Positions 52,558 through 60,350 of a stretch of DNA of 64,000 nt are shown here, piece after piece (positions within the stretch are counted from its first letter, which is position 1; every line of letters begins with the position of its first letter). A program made the position numbers and the translations under genes. Below the pieces are notes generated by a model. It was not told the origin of the DNA and made no database searches. It saw only the letters and a program-made list of their open reading frames with translations. The DNA is taken from NCBI RefSeq assembly GCF_023667495.1, contig NZ_JAMOZL010000013.1:214491-278490 (forward strand), given 5' to 3'. This DNA comes from Dyadobacter sp. MSC1_007. GTDB lineage: Bacteria > Bacteroidota > Bacteroidia > Cytophagales > Spirosomataceae.

Positions 52558-53694
52558 TTAATTGATAACCCTGAACAAGCGGTTCCAGCGGATCTTATTG
52601 AAAAAGCTGGTTGGATTAGGATCGATCGACATCCACACGAATACGGCCTTGCCTACAATATGGTCTTTGGGAACAAAACCCCAATAGCGCGAATCGGCAG
52701 AGTTGTGGCGGTTATCGCCCATCATAAAGTAATAATCCTGCTTGAAAGTATAGCTGGTAATGGCCTTACCACCCACTTTCACCGATTTCTCGTCGATCAC
52801 AACGTCTTCATTCTCCTCGTAATTTTTGATCACTGGCCCGTAGGTAGCAATGTTTTCCGGCGTCAGCTGCACGGTCACGCCTTTTTTGGGAACAGTAATA
52901 GGTCCATAGTTGTCACGGTTCCATTTGAATAGCGGGGAATTGGGATACAGCATTGGTTCGCTGATATCCTTCGAAGATTTAACGAGCGTAATGCTTTTGA
53001 CAAAATCATATGTTTTCAGCTTAGCCGCAATCTCCACCGTCGTGAACACCAGATAACCCATCTGATCGTTGCCCGGGATGGTGTCGTTATAACTTTCAGT
53101 GTAAGCGTTAAATTCTGAAACACCATTATCCTTAAAGACTTTCTCTTCGTTTACCGTCGTGGTTGTGGCCACAAAGTATTCATTCTCCATCCTTACAGGA
53201 TTTTCCATGGCCTGGCCATTGGCGTAAACCTGCAAGTCCCTTACCTCCACTTTGTCACCTGGAAGTCCCACGCAGCGTTTGATATAATTAGTTTTAAGGT
53301 CTACCGGGTGCTGTAATTCCGGAGGATAGTTAAATACGACCACATCGCCGCGCTTGACCTCGCTGAAACCAGGCAACCGGTATTGCGGGAGTTGGATTGC
53401 GTCGGTATAAGATGGGATATTGGTTCCCCAGATGGTCTGGTGGGTCAATGGAACCTGTAATGGCGTTTTAGGAGTGCGCGTTCCGTAATGCAGCTTGCTC
53501 ACAAACAGAAAATCGCCTACCAGCAGGCTATTCTCCATTGAAGGAGTAGGAATGGTAAATGCTTCAAAAAACAGCCAGCGAATCAGAGTGGCGGCAATTA
53601 CCGCAAACAAAATGGAATCAAACCATTCCCGGGCAGGCGATTTCTTCTTTTTGGATTCAACTGAGCTGGAAGTCAACTCTTTATTTACAGCCAT
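52558..53694 (-). CDS. lepB: Signal peptidase I, upstream copy
   Basis: The 378-residue paralogue shares most of its sequence with the downstream copy: one membrane segment, Ser52 in PTPSMENSLLVGD, Lys139 in NYIKRCVGLPGDK and MMGDNRHNSADSRYWGFVP. Both keep all catalytic residues, so both should work; they may differ in substrates or expression. The ATG at 53694 (MAVNKEL) is chosen over a TTG three codons upstream. It starts 28 bases after dapB. Confidence 0.94.
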   Translation of the reverse strand: MAVNKELTSSSVESKKKKSPAREWFDSILFAVIAATLIRWLFFEAFTIPTPSMENSLLVGDFLFVSKLHYGTRTPKTPLQVPLTHQTIWGTNIPSYTDAIQLPQYRLPGFSEVKRGDVVVFNYPPELQHPVDLKTNYIKRCVGLPGDKVEVRDLQVYANGQAMENPVRMENEYFVATTTTVNEEKVFKDNGVSEFNAYTESYNDTIPGNDQMGYLVFTTVEIAAKLKTYDFVKSITLVKSSKDISEPMLYPNSPLFKWNRDNYGPITVPKKGVTVQLTPENIATYGPVIKNYEENEDVVIDEKSVKVGGKAITSYTFKQDYYFMMGDNRHNSADSRYWGFVPKDHIVGKAVFVWMSIDPNPTSFFNKIRWNRLFRVIN

Positions 53695-53722
53695 GCGATG
53701 CAATATTGATAGTTATATTTTA

Positions 53723-54436
53723 CTAGATTTTGAGAAGGTCATCCATTCCAAATACGCCATACCGGCCCGGCAGCCATTCTGCGGATACTACTGCGCCCAA
53801 TGCAAATCCCTGGCGATTGTGTGCGGTGTGGGAAATTTCGATTGTATCCACTTCCGACTCGTAACGGACAATATGCGTTCCTGGCACTTCTCCACGGCGC
53901 TCGGCCAGAATCTGCAAATAACCTTCGTCATTTTCCGGTGCCAGTTTCCATCCATTGAGGTCCTCTCTTTCTGCGATGATGCCTTCTGCAAGCGTTATTG
54001 CCGTGCCGCTTGGCGCGTCGAGCTTATGGATATGATGGATTTCGGTCATCGAGCTTTGGTATTCATGACCTTTCATCAATCTGGCCAGCTGGCGGTTCAG
54101 CCGAAAGAATAAATTGACGCCGATGCTGTAATTGGAGGCATAAAAGAAGGCACCGGACTGTTCCTTGCAAAGTCTTTCAACCTCTGCCTTGTGTTCTAAC
54201 CAGCCGGTGGTGCCGCATACAACCGGCCATCCTTTTTTGAGGCAATAGGTTATATTATCAAATGCCGACTCGGGTGAGCTGAACTCTATGGCAACGTCCA
54301 CATCGGATGTTTTGAGATTGTCCATATCGGACCTGTTGTGCATATCGATTTTTCCTGCGATCGTATGTCCCCGGTCAAGGGCAATCTGCTCGATCGTCTT
54401 TCCCATCTTCCCGTACCCCAGTAATAGTATTCTCAT
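53723..54436 (-). CDS. dapB: 4-hydroxy-tetrahydrodipicolinate reductase
   Basis: The 237-residue NAD(P)H-dependent enzyme acts in lysine and diaminopimelate synthesis. The nucleotide-binding loop is LLGYGKMGKTIEQIA, and the catalytic stretch EIHHIHKLDAPSGTAIT holds the conserved His pair and Lys. It is shorter than the E. coli enzyme, as usual in Bacteroidota. It is linked to DUF5683 and the two lepB genes. Confidence 0.95.
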   Translation of the reverse strand: MRILLLGYGKMGKTIEQIALDRGHTIAGKIDMHNRSDMDNLKTSDVDVAIEFSSPESAFDNITYCLKKGWPVVCGTTGWLEHKAEVERLCKEQSGAFFYASNYSIGVNLFFRLNRQLARLMKGHEYQSSMTEIHHIHKLDAPSGTAITLAEGIIAEREDLNGWKLAPENDEGYLQILAERRGEVPGTHIVRYESEVDTIEISHTAHNRQGFALGAVVSAEWLPGRYGVFGMDDLLKI

Positions 54437-54471
54437 TAAAAGCTATTATTTAATTCAGTATTGGTATTAAC

Positions 54472-55167
54472 TTATCTAATATTAAAAACCAGTCGTAAAC
54501 CGGGTGTCGGTGTGCGCATGGAAGGCTGGCTCATCTTGGGCTCGACTCTCAGCGTGAGATCGTCAGACAGATCGAAAGTCTTAAGGTGCGCCGCTACATT
54601 GGCTTCGATGATCGACAGCGTGTAAATAAGGCCGGTCACCACCAATGCAAATCCCCGGTTTCTGCGCCAGTAGTTTTTTCCTTTCACAATTCTGTCCTTG
54701 GTCGCCGGCAAATATTGACTACTGGTATTTAAAAGATTACGAACGCGGACAATTTTAGCAGAATCGTCGGTCAGGCCTGGTTTAAGTTCCCCGTATTTCG
54801 GGTCATTTTTATCTAAAACATAAAACGACTTATACGCGCTCAGATAATCGTGGTATTTCAGCGAGTTTAAATAATAGGTATAAAGCCCGCCGCCGAAAGC
54901 GATATAAACGATCGGCAATTTCCAGTAATCCCGGTTATAGATCTGGCCCGCGCCCGGGATCAGCGCCAGTCTGGTGGCGGTTTTCGGCACGGGCATGAAC
55001 TTCTTATTTTTAACTTTCTTTAACGAATCCAAGTCGCCGATCAGCACCGTATCCCCTGCCACTACCGGCGACGTTTTCTTTCCGAGACTGTCACTTGATT
55101 TATTCGTCTGCGCCGCTACAGAGCCCGAAAACAATAATATTAACCCTAACCAAAACCAGTTTTTCAA
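54472..55167 (-). CDS. DUF5683 membrane/envelope protein
   Basis: The 231-residue protein has a signal peptide (MKNWFWLGLILLFSGSVAAQ). The DUF5683 core is KTATRLALIPGAGQIYNRDYWKLPIVYIAFGG, then LYTYYLNSLKYHDYLSAY, then a second hydrophobic segment near GFALVVTGLIYTLSIIEA. It probably sits in the cell envelope. In Bacteroidota the gene regularly follows parB, three bases downstream here. No biochemical function is known to me. Confidence 0.85.
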   Translation of the reverse strand: MKNWFWLGLILLFSGSVAAQTNKSSDSLGKKTSPVVAGDTVLIGDLDSLKKVKNKKFMPVPKTATRLALIPGAGQIYNRDYWKLPIVYIAFGGGLYTYYLNSLKYHDYLSAYKSFYVLDKNDPKYGELKPGLTDDSAKIVRVRNLLNTSSQYLPATKDRIVKGKNYWRRNRGFALVVTGLIYTLSIIEANVAAHLKTFDLSDDLTLRVEPKMSQPSMRTPTPGLRLVFNIR

Positions 55168-55170
55168 GTC

Positions 55171-56088
55171 TTATTTGAATTTCAGTGTTTCTAAAATCTT
55201 TTTCAGCTCATCCTGAGACGCAAAAGGGATCTTAATCTCACCTTTATGCTCTTCATTGCTTTTTACGGACACTTTCGCCCCGAAAAAAGAAGATAATTGA
55301 AACTGTAACGACTTTATTTCCTGATTAATTGTCGGCTGCTTTTTGGGTTCAAGCGATACATTGCTCATCATTCCAAGCTTTCTGACCTCATCTTCCACCT
55401 TCCGCACCGACCATCCTTCTTCGATGATCTGGTTGAAAATTTTGAGTTGGTTCTGATCACTGTTGATGGTGATCAGGGCCCGGGCGTGCCCCATACTGAT
55501 CTTGTCATCGCGCAGTGCCGCCTGGATCACCGGCGGTAGTTTCAGAAGCCTGATATAATTGTTGACCGTGGTCCTGTTCTTTCCAACTCTGGTACCTAAT
55601 TCTTCCTGTTTAAGGCTACATTCCAGTATCAGACGTTGGTAGCTCAACGCAATCTCGATCGCATTCAGGTTTTCACGCTGGATATTTTCGATCAAAGCCA
55701 TTTCCAGCATTTGCTGGTCATTGGCTGTGCGAATGTAGGCAGGGATGCTGGTCATGCCCAGCGAGCGGGAGGCTTGCAAGCGGCGTTCACCCGAAATGAG
55801 CTGGTAGGAATCCTCGGAAAGCTGACGGACCGTAATGGGTTGGATAATGCCTTGCACACGGATCGAATCGGCCAGTTCGTTGAGCGATTCCTGGTCGAAC
55901 TTGGTCCGCGGCTGATATGGGTTTGCCTCGATCTGACTTACGTCAATCTCGTTCATCGATCCGATTACCTCAACAGATGAAGCCCGGCTGCTTTGGCGAG
56001 GGGGATTCATTTTCTCAGAGTCCTGCAAAAGAGCACCCAGCCCTCTTCCCAGTCCGGTCATTTTCTTGGTCTTACTACTATTCTCCAT
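55171..56088 (-). CDS. parB: Chromosome partitioning protein ParB
   Basis: The 305-residue CTP-dependent clamp binds parS and spreads along DNA. Its N-terminal catalytic motif is SGERRLQASRSLG (the GERRxRA-type box), preceded by ANPYQPRTKFD. The helix-turn-helix is TRVGKNRTTVNNYIRLLKLP, and a short C-terminal dimerisation domain ends in ELKKILETLKF. The N-terminal GLGRGLGALL is the usual ParA-contact sequence. It follows parA by 23 bases. Confidence 0.96.
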   Translation of the reverse strand: MENSSKTKKMTGLGRGLGALLQDSEKMNPPRQSSRASSVEVIGSMNEIDVSQIEANPYQPRTKFDQESLNELADSIRVQGIIQPITVRQLSEDSYQLISGERRLQASRSLGMTSIPAYIRTANDQQMLEMALIENIQRENLNAIEIALSYQRLILECSLKQEELGTRVGKNRTTVNNYIRLLKLPPVIQAALRDDKISMGHARALITINSDQNQLKIFNQIIEEGWSVRKVEDEVRKLGMMSNVSLEPKKQPTINQEIKSLQFQLSSFFGAKVSVKSNEEHKGEIKIPFASQDELKKILETLKFK

Positions 56089-56111
56089 CGTCTGTTCGTA
56101 CTAATCGTTGA

Positions 56112-56909
56112 TCAATTCACTCCCAGCTGCTTGTCGGAAGAGAGTAAGCCATTTTTACTGAGAATTTCTCTTGCCAGATTCAGGTAACTGACCGCGCCTT
56201 TGCTGTCTGAATCCTGTGCCATGACAGGGATCCCGAAACTGGGGGCTTCACTGATACGTACGTTACGAGGGATAATGGTATTAAAAACAAGTGATTCGAA
56301 GTGATTGGTAACCTCTGATACGACCTGGTTCGACAAACGCAGGCGCAAATCGTACATCGTGAGCAAGATACCCTCGATGATCAGGTTGGTGTTCAGCCGT
56401 GACTGGATGATGGTAATGGTATTGAGTAGCTTACCGAGCCCTTCCAACGCAAAGTACTCGCATTGAACGGGTATAATGACAGAATCTGCGGCTGTAAGGC
56501 TATTTATTGTGATCAGGCCTAGCGATGGCGAGCAGTCAATGATGACAAAATCGTAATCGTCACGCACTTCGGCAATGGCGTCTTTCATCCTGTGCTCACG
56601 GTTTTTGAGATTGATCATCTCTATCTCTGCACCGACCAGGTCAATGTGCGAGGGAAGCAGGTTCAGGTTGGGAAAATCAGTTTGCAGTATAATTTCCGAG
56701 GTTTTGGCCTGCTCAACCATACATTCGTAAATACTGTTTTCCATCTCCTGCGGATTAAATCCCAGACCGGATGTGGAATTGGCCTGTGGGTCAGCATCGA
56801 TGATCAATGTGCGGAATTCCAGCGCGGCCAAACTCGCAGCGAGGTTAATAGCGGTGGTGGTTTTCCCTACTCCTCCTTTTTGGTTTGCAATTGCAATTAC
56901 TTTGCCCAT
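56112..56909 (-). CDS. parA: Chromosome partitioning ATPase ParA (Soj)
   Basis: The 265-residue deviant Walker ATPase starts MGKVIAIANQKGGVGKTTTA with the signature lysine, and carries LIIDADPQANSTSG and VIIDCSPSLG. It binds DNA non-specifically with ATP and moves ParB-parS complexes. It is the first gene of the parA-parB-DUF5683-dapB-lepB-lepB group. The 165 bp upstream are AT-rich and include two parS-like half sites. Confidence 0.96.
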   Translation of the reverse strand: MGKVIAIANQKGGVGKTTTAINLAASLAALEFRTLIIDADPQANSTSGLGFNPQEMENSIYECMVEQAKTSEIILQTDFPNLNLLPSHIDLVGAEIEMINLKNREHRMKDAIAEVRDDYDFVIIDCSPSLGLITINSLTAADSVIIPVQCEYFALEGLGKLLNTITIIQSRLNTNLIIEGILLTMYDLRLRLSNQVVSEVTNHFESLVFNTIIPRNVRISEAPSFGIPVMAQDSDSKGAVSYLNLAREILSKNGLLSSDKQLGVN

Positions 56910-57074
56910 GTATTCATTTGAGTTACCAATGTCAAATTTCTATTATTCGGGGCAATTCACCAAAAAATGTTCCACGCAGTTTTGAATTCAATATACAGCC
57001 AACTGACTATTAGATGTTTAATGCAGATTATTATTTAATTAAAAATAATTTATTTCCAAAAAAGACCCGGTGTT

Positions 57075-58097
57075 TCACGCCCAGACCTGCGTTCCTTCTG
57101 TGCAATTTTTGCACATTTCGATTTCTGAACGCGACCGGATCAGCGAAGCACGGAAGTCACTGTACTTTTTCCCTCTCCACAACTGGCGGAAAGTCTGCGT
57201 CTTCATATCACCAAGCTTATACTCTGCATCTTTATCAAAACAGCAAGGCACCACAGCCCCGTCCCAGGTGATCACGCAGGAATGCCACATTTTCCAGCAA
57301 TGGTCTACAAACTTATTTTTAATCGAATAGGAGCCGTTATCCTGCTTCTGGTAGCGTGAATATTTTTCGATAGTTGGAATCAGCTCTGACCCTTCTTCAT
57401 AGTCGTAGATCTGCGCGGTTTTCAAGCCCACCTCATCGACACCCATCTCCTCAGCGAGTTTTCTGACGTCTTCGATCTGGTGTTCATTCGGCTTTACCAC
57501 CAGGAACTGAAATATCACATGCGGCGTGGCAGATTTCAGCTCTTTTTTCCATTTGATAATATTGCGCGTTCCTTCGAGCACTTTTTCCAGGTTACCCCCT
57601 ACCCTGTACTGCTGATACACATCCTGGGTAGTTCCGTCAATGGAGATGATCAGTCGATCCAGACCCGATTCGACGGTTTTTCTGGCCTTTTCGTCAGTCA
57701 AGTAATGCGCATTGGTGGATGTGGCGGTATAAATGCCTTTATCGTGCGCGTATTGCACAAGTTCGAAAAACTTCGGGTGCAGGTAGGGCTCACCCTGGAA
57801 GTAAAAAATCAGGTATAGCAACGTATCAGCCAGCTCGTCGATCGTCTTTTTGTATAACTTCTCTTCCATCATCCCCGTTGGGCGTGTGAACGACCTTAGC
57901 CCACTTGGGCATTCCGGACAGCGAAGGTTGCAGGAAGTGGTAGGTTCAAAGGAAATGGCGATCGGCATTCCCCAATGCACCGGGTTACCGGTGGCTTTGG
58001 AATAAAAATAACTGCCCAATATCTGAATGGCGTTCCAAGCGCGCTTCACCGTCACCTTCGACATCAGGTTGAGGCCATCCTTGTAGTTTTTATTCAT
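57075..58097 (-). CDS. Radical SAM/SPASM-domain protein
   Basis: The 340-residue protein has the radical SAM iron-sulfur motif CNLRCPEC (about residues 56-63) and a C-terminal SPASM region with further cysteines (CWKMWHSC, VVPCCFDKDAEYKLGD, MCKNC). It generates a 5'-deoxyadenosyl radical for peptide or small-molecule modification. No precursor peptide gene is visible beside it, so the substrate is unknown. The gene runs in the same direction as parA but is separated by 165 bp. Confidence 0.88.
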   Translation of the reverse strand: MNKNYKDGLNLMSKVTVKRAWNAIQILGSYFYSKATGNPVHWGMPIAISFEPTTSCNLRCPECPSGLRSFTRPTGMMEEKLYKKTIDELADTLLYLIFYFQGEPYLHPKFFELVQYAHDKGIYTATSTNAHYLTDEKARKTVESGLDRLIISIDGTTQDVYQQYRVGGNLEKVLEGTRNIIKWKKELKSATPHVIFQFLVVKPNEHQIEDVRKLAEEMGVDEVGLKTAQIYDYEEGSELIPTIEKYSRYQKQDNGSYSIKNKFVDHCWKMWHSCVITWDGAVVPCCFDKDAEYKLGDMKTQTFRQLWRGKKYSDFRASLIRSRSEIEMCKNCTEGTQVWA

Positions 58098-58163
58098 GTT
58101 CTTAGCTTTTGGCGATTAGCACGGAGCTACCGCCCTGATGATCACTGTGAATGCTGCGTTTCG

Positions 58164-58625
58164 TTAGTTAACGGCAATTCCGGTGGTGTACTTGATTTCG
58201 GAAATTACGAAATAACTGCTGATGTGTAACACACTGGAGAGGGCAGAAAGTTTGTGCTGGTAAAACTGATTATAGGCATCGCCATCCTCGACAACCACTT
58301 TCAGCATGTAATCGAAGTTGCCTGACACCACCGAGCATTCCAGTACTTCACTCATCTGGACGATCGCCTGGTTGAAGTCTTCAAAGCTTTCCTTTCGTTG
58401 TTTATCAAGGGTCACATTGCAATAAACGACCAGACTTTTGCCGAGCTTTCGCCGGTTGAGCAGGCAGACATACTTATCTATAAACCCCTCTTTTTCAAGC
58501 TTTCGGATACGTTCGTGTACGGGCGTTACCGACAAATTGATCTTACTCGCTATCTCCTTGATGGTCATCTGGGCATTCTGCTGTAATAAGTCCAGAATTT
58601 TACGGTCCGTCAGGTCAGGTTGCAT
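58164..58625 (-). CDS. Lrp/AsnC-family transcriptional regulator
   Basis: The 153-residue protein has the AsnC-type helix-turn-helix (DRKILDLLQQNAQMTIKEIA, SVTPVHERIRKLEKEGFI) and a C-terminal RAM ligand-binding domain (VVSGNFDYMLKVVVEDGDAY). It is divergent from alanine dehydrogenase across 164 bp. Lrp-type regulators commonly control ald in response to alanine, so this gene is the likely regulator of its neighbour. Confidence 0.92.
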   Translation of the reverse strand: MQPDLTDRKILDLLQQNAQMTIKEIASKINLSVTPVHERIRKLEKEGFIDKYVCLLNRRKLGKSLVVYCNVTLDKQRKESFEDFNQAIVQMSEVLECSVVSGNFDYMLKVVVEDGDAYNQFYQHKLSALSSVLHISSYFVISEIKYTTGIAVN

Positions 58626-58752
58626 ACAGTATTTTTTGTGGTTGTGTGCGGGCGTAAGGGGCCGAGGCAGTATTTTTTCTTTTCAATAGGGCCAAAAATA
58701 GTTTTCTTTTCTATCTTTTTGGCCTGGCGTAGTATGTTTTTCTACCAAAAAT

Positions 58753-58760
58753 TAATTTTG
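58753..58760 (+). promoter_or_regulatory. Candidate -7 element for ald
   Basis: TAATTTTG matches TAnnTTTG exactly, 29 bases before the ald ATG. On the opposite strand TATTTTTG at 58700-58693 is a candidate for the lrp-type gene. Confidence 0.45.
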
Positions 58761-58789
58761 AACCCTGGTCCACTTCCAACTTCCATCCC

Positions 58790-59902
58790 ATGATCATCGG
58801 CGTCCCGAAAGAAATCAAAAACAATGAAAACCGTGTTGCCCTTACCCCGGCAGGCGTGACAGAATTCCGCAAACACGGTCACACAGTATATGTGCAAGCC
58901 GACGCTGGCAAAGGAAGCGGCTTTTCCGATGACCAATACACCGAAGCGGGAGCATCCATCCTGCCCACGATTGAAGAAATTTACGGCATTGCCGAAATGA
59001 TCATCAAGGTAAAAGAACCCATTGAAATTGAATACCCACTAATTAAAGAAAATCAGCTTCTCTTTACTTACTTCCATTTCGCATCTTCGGAACCGCTTAC
59101 CCACGCTATGATCGGGCGTAAAGCAGTCTGTCTGGCCTACGAAACGGTAGAAAAAACAGACCGCAGCCTGCCGCTACTTGTTCCGATGAGCGAAGTTGCG
59201 GGAAGAATGGCCGTCCAGGAAGGCGCCAAATACCTGGAAAAACCCATGGGCGGATTTGGTATCCTGCTCGGCGGCGTTGCCGGGGTAAAGCCTGCCAATG
59301 TACTGATACTCGGAGGAGGTATTGTAGGAACTCAGTCGGCAAAGATGGCATCCGGACTTGGTGCCAATGTAACGATCGTCGATATCAGCCTTGCACGGCT
59401 TCGCTACCTGGAAGATATTATGCCGGCCAACGTCGATACAGTGATGTCCAACGAATACAATATCCGAGAGCTGATCAAGAGCGCCAACCTAATCATCGGC
59501 GGCGTGTTGATCCCGGGTGCAAAAGCACCTTCGCTCATTACACGTGATATGCTCAAACTAATGAAGCCCGGAACAGTGATGGTTGATGTGGCCATCGATC
59601 AGGGCGGATGCTTTGAAACATCCAAAGCGACCACTCACGAGGACCCTATCTACGAAGTGGACGGCGTCGTGCATTACTGCGTCGCTAATATGCCCGGCGC
59701 GGTGCCCTACACATCTACCCTCGCCCTCACCAATGCAACCTTGCCTTATGCATTGCAACTAGCCAACCAGGGATGGCAGCAAGCGTGCTCAAATAACGAA
59801 GAGCTGCGGAAGGGACTCAATGTCGTTCACGGAAAAGTAGTATTTAAGGGAGTGGCCGATGCATGGCATTTACCTTATACGGATGTAAAAGAATTATTCT
59901 GA
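58790..59902 (+). CDS. ald: Alanine dehydrogenase
   Basis: The 370-residue NAD-dependent enzyme interconverts alanine and pyruvate plus ammonia. It starts MIIGVPKEIKNNENRVALTP, with the substrate-binding Arg and Lys region, and has the Rossmann loop LILGGGIVGTQSAKMASGLG and the catalytic Asp/Asn region VDVAIDQGGCFETS. The length is typical. It is single, divergent from the Lrp-type gene and followed by a terminator. Confidence 0.95.
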   Translation: MIIGVPKEIKNNENRVALTPAGVTEFRKHGHTVYVQADAGKGSGFSDDQYTEAGASILPTIEEIYGIAEMIIKVKEPIEIEYPLIKENQLLFTYFHFASSEPLTHAMIGRKAVCLAYETVEKTDRSLPLLVPMSEVAGRMAVQEGAKYLEKPMGGFGILLGGVAGVKPANVLILGGGIVGTQSAKMASGLGANVTIVDISLARLRYLEDIMPANVDTVMSNEYNIRELIKSANLIIGGVLIPGAKAPSLITRDMLKLMKPGTVMVDVAIDQGGCFETSKATTHEDPIYEVDGVVHYCVANMPGAVPYTSTLALTNATLPYALQLANQGWQQACSNNEELRKGLNVVHGKVVFKGVADAWHLPYTDVKELF

Positions 59903-59922
59903 ATCAGCAAACCCAACTAGGC

Positions 59923-59952
59923 AAGCCCGGCAGCACGAAACTGACCGGGCTT
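59923..59952 (+). terminator. Terminator of ald
   Basis: AAGCCCGG (59923-59930) pairs with CCGGGCTT (59945-59952), and an inner CAG/CTG extends the stem with one bulged base. CTGCTTTCT follows, a modest T-rich tail. Confidence 0.7.
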
Positions 59953-60350
59953 CTGCTTTCTAAAAATATTACAATTAGTTTTTCAAAATTGGTTGCATTT
60001 CCAATTATTATTCTTTTTTTTGCATAAAATTTGAACGAACATCCGTTCGCTTCTCTGCTTCATAAACGGTCTAGTATTTTAAGATCACCTGCCAACCTCA
60101 AAAAATTTGTCCTGGTTGGACCTACCGTTCACATGCAGAGCCCCACGGATGGTTTGTGGTGGGCTTTGCGCGATCCCTTTCAATTATTTACTTTTTTATA
60201 ACCGGAATACCGGTAACATGGTCCAATCCGATTGGAACAATGGCATATGTTGAGTCGTTTCTCAATAGTTCATTGTGATTCATAATGACCATTTTACATC
60301 CAAACCGGACCAATCAATCATTTCAAAGAATTAATACTAATAGCAATATA
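59953..60350 (+). other. Long structured leader of the DEAD-box helicase gene
   Basis: About 400 bases hold no full-size gene. A T-run followed by GCATAAAATTTG (about 60010-60030) could be a promoter. Inverted repeats follow: GAACG/CGTTC, CCAACC/GGTTGG, AGCCCCAC/GTGGTGGGCT (60139-60165) and ACCGG/CCGGT. A 22-codon frame lies at 60133-60201. Long folded leaders are usual for cold-induced RNA helicases. Confidence 0.5.
60133..60201 (+). CDS. Possible 22-codon leader peptide upstream of the helicase
   Basis: An ATG at 60133 opens 22 codons to TAA at 60199-60201, beginning MQSPTDGLWWALRDPFQ. It contains the AGCCCCAC/GTGGTGGGCT hairpin and ends in a T-rich run. It may be a regulatory upstream frame, but no coding evidence beyond start, stop and position exists. 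Confidence 0.25.
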   Translation: MQSPTDGLWWALRDPFQLFTFL

